A DNA stretch of 64,000 nt from Paenibacillus luteus. GTDB taxonomy: Bacteria > Bacillota > Bacilli > Paenibacillales > Paenibacillaceae. This document shows, one piece after another, positions 63,201 to 64,000 of this stretch. Each line of letters begins with the position of its first letter. Position 1 is the first letter of the stretch. The notes under the pieces were generated by a model that had not been told where the DNA came from, ran no database searches, and saw only the letters and a list, made by a program, of their open reading frames with translations. The stretch is from positions 78,107 to 142,106 of the forward strand of contig NZ_SKCD01000012.1 in the NCBI RefSeq assembly GCF_006542765.1, read 5' to 3'. A program made the translations under genes and the position numbers.

Positions 63201-63851
63201 ACCTGGCGTAAACTTTGTGGGTATTTGTTGAATTACCACATAGTCCTTTAGAGTGTCACCTGTCCATCCTTTATTGGTTCGTTTGTTAAAACTTTGTATA
63301 AAGGTTGGAGATTCATTATAAGGATCATACATTGATTCTAACCAATTTCTCGCATCTGGATGTGATGTTAATTCAAAAGTTGATTGAACACCTTTATTCT
63401 TAATTATTGGATCAGACCAAGGATTTTCAACCCAATTCTTAGCAACGTGCAATGTTGCTCTAGAGTCACTACGAAAGAGCCAATTTCGAAAGACTGTACC
63501 ATTAATATCATAACCAAGATAGCGCCACTGTCCTTGATCATATTCATTACCAGATACATTATCTGGGGTTCCATAAACAACTAATTTTTTTCCTATTCCA
63601 CAAGCGTTAGCTAAATAGTTACCATTTAACTTCATAGCCCCTTTTGTAGTAATTACAGAAGTAGGTATATTATTCTGCGCTATTATAATTTTAGATTTCA
63701 CATCATATTCTAAAGGAAGTGAACAAGTTCTACTATCTGCTTGAACAAATTGATATTGAACCTGAATTACGAAAGCCCATAGGAACAAGGACTTGAAAAA
63801 AACAAATATGTAATAGCATCCATTTATGGATAGTGAATCTGCGAAGTCCAT
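57267..63851 (-). CDS. Giant secreted multidomain protein (CARDB, PKD/FN3, propeller-like)
   Basis: A 2194-residue protein, apparently exported: hydrophobic residues about 12-38 end in VQADS. An unrecognised AT-rich domain follows (40-243), then a CARDB-like domain (247-355), a Pro/Thr linker (about 455-480, PSASPTPTPEPTPTPRPE), PKD-like domains (485-570 and on), a beta-propeller-like region (about 870-1300, FLEISPDGEFMYMGYREAYN), a LamG-like domain (about 1305-1450, DDWGGLLYDAG) and more PKD/FN3 domains to the end (VDTVKPADVNEVLEVEP; NRPPTADFDWTPKPVYEGD). No LPXTG, SLH or catalytic motif is seen, so adhesion or carbohydrate binding is likely. The start is uncertain: no ribosome site fits ATG 63851. 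Confidence 0.8.
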   Translation of the reverse strand: MDFADSLSINGCYYIFVFFKSLFLWAFVIQVQYQFVQADSRTCSLPLEYDVKSKIIIAQNNIPTSVITTKGAMKLNGNYLANACGIGKKLVVYGTPDNVSGNEYDQGQWRYLGYDINGTVFRNWLFRSDSRATLHVAKNWVENPWSDPIIKNKGVQSTFELTSHPDARNWLESMYDPYNESPTFIQSFNKRTNKGWTGDTLKDYVVIQQIPTKFTPGVIQMWNIWQPDGSYWYEMFYIPPLDPLEVKKQPDLLITDIKTDPATAAAASWVGDSVTVNITSKNEGQESTGPFTVGIVGTNIKSEIISNIPPGQIKTVSVKVTSTTAGIVNYSAKTDFGEAVAESNENNNTKPFQIVFSKKNEPTTPIAIISHLEGDHRTKPEITIKPAAEPQLDDKLSYSPGKEAITLQEWKYKTPTGTTIQKKPTAKDFTNEGEYLVELRVTNSAKKVSDWAQLTINVATKATPNPSASPTPTPEPTPTPRPELVANIAFVPPRIIAGEASSLFNRSKGLNGYTWKFSDNLKAVLPNTTDYEFNDVKYFSAGNYIAEITVTDEFGGAQKATATLQVIDPKPVAIVSGISRVIQGRPLERPYNLLNSYTPLEDRGEKINFSKSEMRYKKIGSTTYVNHWFTTTPSELGEYTIEGKVYDTTGRVSEWDAMIMEVVPDAPPTVTVVAPTETYRGNGFMLFLDAESPDGDILKHLHVEERYDQDNDGNFEEEAWTTLYNGAYKTTHALTYNKVGKRQYRATVTEDYGMKGQSEIASTDILNYAPSVNFNVFGITQQPGQGEHDGPPVTTYTPESIFRSWTLKKPFVGGAGDKLGWKADPSSISTKNAVFASFAVGYPNLGNGANSRTKFQLASDIVGKPVWKLSVGTLIPQVFAGNRVYSYYVNDSKAGQPYVFSELDSLDGTVKRTFEVNSNNQKIIFKNIGPDETFYFYDRSDYAADIHQVKIIATDHKGNLKDQYSFRRSADSQDALGAGLNFLEISPDGEFMYMGYREAYNVIDTWTQYDVEQRFYKYSLKGKYLVWEAPGERKYAGYYSEIQMTLATDGSTYFTYHYQDRNAYRLSSYDGYLTKINAAGLKKSYRIGGSAGLSAAVVSDDNTRVYVHSVSVDYDGKRANPYLYTFATNNEVLNGYSTYPLANVDAFGSHSWTDVAMYPNPLIFENTNVYVHNRIAAYNYLFDKHSNLVTRYNYNLPPANTSKMFITAAGDIVYPTLMQIGLTSWTDGNAPKDIRASLYSVNHAVNLAQTPQTVFNAGAWTSGVAQSTPILPDGSIYVFFEQFVMPFTSASGSAGSLKEIDANTVEIINDDWGGLLYDAGSSMKNYALEFNVSVNDINNDKIIGAGFQIQNKKNMYTMEWSKSTLSMYRIVNGAKTLLQSTPMNRTAFNTYPIKVESVNGLQRVYVNYAKVLEVADGTYTKGYAGIMSLGQPNAVFSNVKKTNYGDSYTQETYDAVLVNDPISYEKLFNDIEKDPVGAEEWSYSHNPNFFENPEGYSVHNGKTYSSTINALEKPGVYEITFRAQDHPGLTGYRKWSEPVKKLIYVHRRPIAQPDVRFTGLVYAEGEALDYETYDTSYDPDIAHLLSDKLFRTRWADESVWTAGKRQYYNRPGVELIVQEQVRDIHGAWSYWGQTIVYKPSLPTINQTKPVMTIIVPGGTTAAAPTTYMKEPTVRWTYYDAQNDPQERYRLTLTYVDTNETILSLEHEGNALTYPILEDTIQQGRVVKVQGQVYSKGIWSDLSNSRYFVLNLPPQTYLLSFNGVDADHPIYTSSNRPQLRVFTIDPENHPITAIDYEVFRASNGVKVADTESSTAVTSYVPASLAEGLHYWKARANDSYIWGPYSSNGFFFVDTVKPADVNEVLEVEPTAVTVKFNAFSDAAPSSGHATRHFYLQKVNANGSVSNIDLNGDGTTEYSIPLPLHQRTYKLSGLIPGQEYRVTVLDYDVAGNEGHYEYIYFSTNRPPTADFDWTPKPVYEGDMTVFVSQASDPDGDTLSVEYELTSPMGAKSTFAYTLNGPAYPAKGPSLKLATVGLWSMKMTVSDGLADPVTVTKSVQVLPLKLIGYVRHTELWDQHRKTYNLKASGREDTPRGHAVFWAGEKFVLEAETTLTGTDTKAERVEVQMGAFKTSLAASNGAQNKWLGEIWDLSFAKLAKGPVEFIFTAYYNNGMIVTTKVNVTIDGQTLEVVGVHRVQ

Positions 63852-64000
63852 AGCGAATGATTAAATATGCCTGCAACTTCCCCCTCCCCAGACAAAGAGG
63901 CAATGGTACTTCCAAGACTAATTTTGGGATTATTGTTTATTCCAATAAAATACTTTTCCGTTCCATTTGAAGCCAAGCCCATCGGTTTTGAAACGATTCT
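63824..64000 (-). CDS. 3' end of an upstream coding frame, partial
   Basis: The minus strand is open from the window edge to a TAA at 63824-63826, 58 codons, giving RIVSKPMGLASNGTEKYF at the start and VAGIFNHSLWTSQIHYP at the end, with protein-like composition. It overlaps the proposed start of the giant gene by 28 bases in another frame. It may be the end of a separate secreted protein, or the same gene interrupted by a frameshift. Too little is visible to tell. Confidence 0.35.
   Translation of the reverse strand, partial: RIVSKPMGLASNGTEKYFIGINNNPKISLGSTIASLSGEGEVAGIFNHSLWTSQIHYP

Noticed and set aside
63733..63915. 60-codon frame on the minus strand with GGGGAGGGGG nearby
   Set aside because: It overlaps two other frames at the giant gene start, and its translation has no protein-like pattern or known family.

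Overview
The window reads as chromosomal DNA of a spore-forming, low-to-moderate-GC Gram-positive bacterium, most likely a Paenibacillus or close relative. The support is strong AGGAGG-type ribosome sites, frequent TTG and GTG starts, sugar ABC transporters without their own ATPase, a ROK-type XylR, a bacilliredoxin, a CvfC-like HEAT protein and a sporulation-kinase-like sensor. No rRNA, tRNA, CRISPR array, prophage or plasmid gene was found. This taxon call is inference from gene content, not from a database search.

Layout. 1-4.6 kb: 3' part of a malic enzyme, a DedA-family membrane protein, an SH3/NlpC-P60 cell wall hydrolase and a cation diffusion facilitator. 4.9-12.4 kb: an L-rhamnose-type uptake cluster (mutarotase, binding protein, two permeases, two double ATPases, DeoR regulator). 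12.6-19.6 kb: an alpha-glucoside cluster (GH13 glucosidase, two permeases, binding protein, LacI regulator) with a 39-bp tandem repeat array next to a ribosome site and operator-like palindromes. 19.9-33.9 kb: mostly housekeeping and single genes (ABC-F ATPase, FAD oxidoreductase, Gfo/Idh dehydrogenase, MBL hydrolase, CvfC, transglutaminase-like protein, alpha/beta hydrolase, Eda, MutY, AraC regulator, cytochrome c, AcpS). 34.0-35.5 kb: an intact IS1202/ISNCY-like insertion sequence with a 19-bp target duplication. 35.5-38.8 kb: a two-gene copper module (DUF4198-like protein and a CopC-CopD fusion). 38.9-50.9 kb: an unrecognised 543-residue protein divergent from an SGNH esterase, then NUDIX, NadE with a bacilliredoxin, a small DUF3905-like operon, a histidine kinase, a lipase, a BaiN-type flavoprotein and a PAS-HTH regulator. 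51.0-56.5 kb: xylose catabolism (xylB, xylA) and its repressor XylR, with a clear xyl operator. 57.3-63.9 kb: a 2194-residue secreted multidomain protein, with the end of another coding frame at the right edge.

The main theme is scavenging plant-type sugars: rhamnose, alpha-glucosides, xylose and probably acetylated polysaccharide fragments. The most unusual signals are non-coding: a palindromic repeat family placed directly against Shine-Dalgarno sites of two unrelated genes, a 27-bp palindrome upstream of lacI matching a 14-bp palindrome upstream of the glucoside binding-protein gene, a 16-bp palindrome inside the rhamnose operon, and an apparent AUA start codon.
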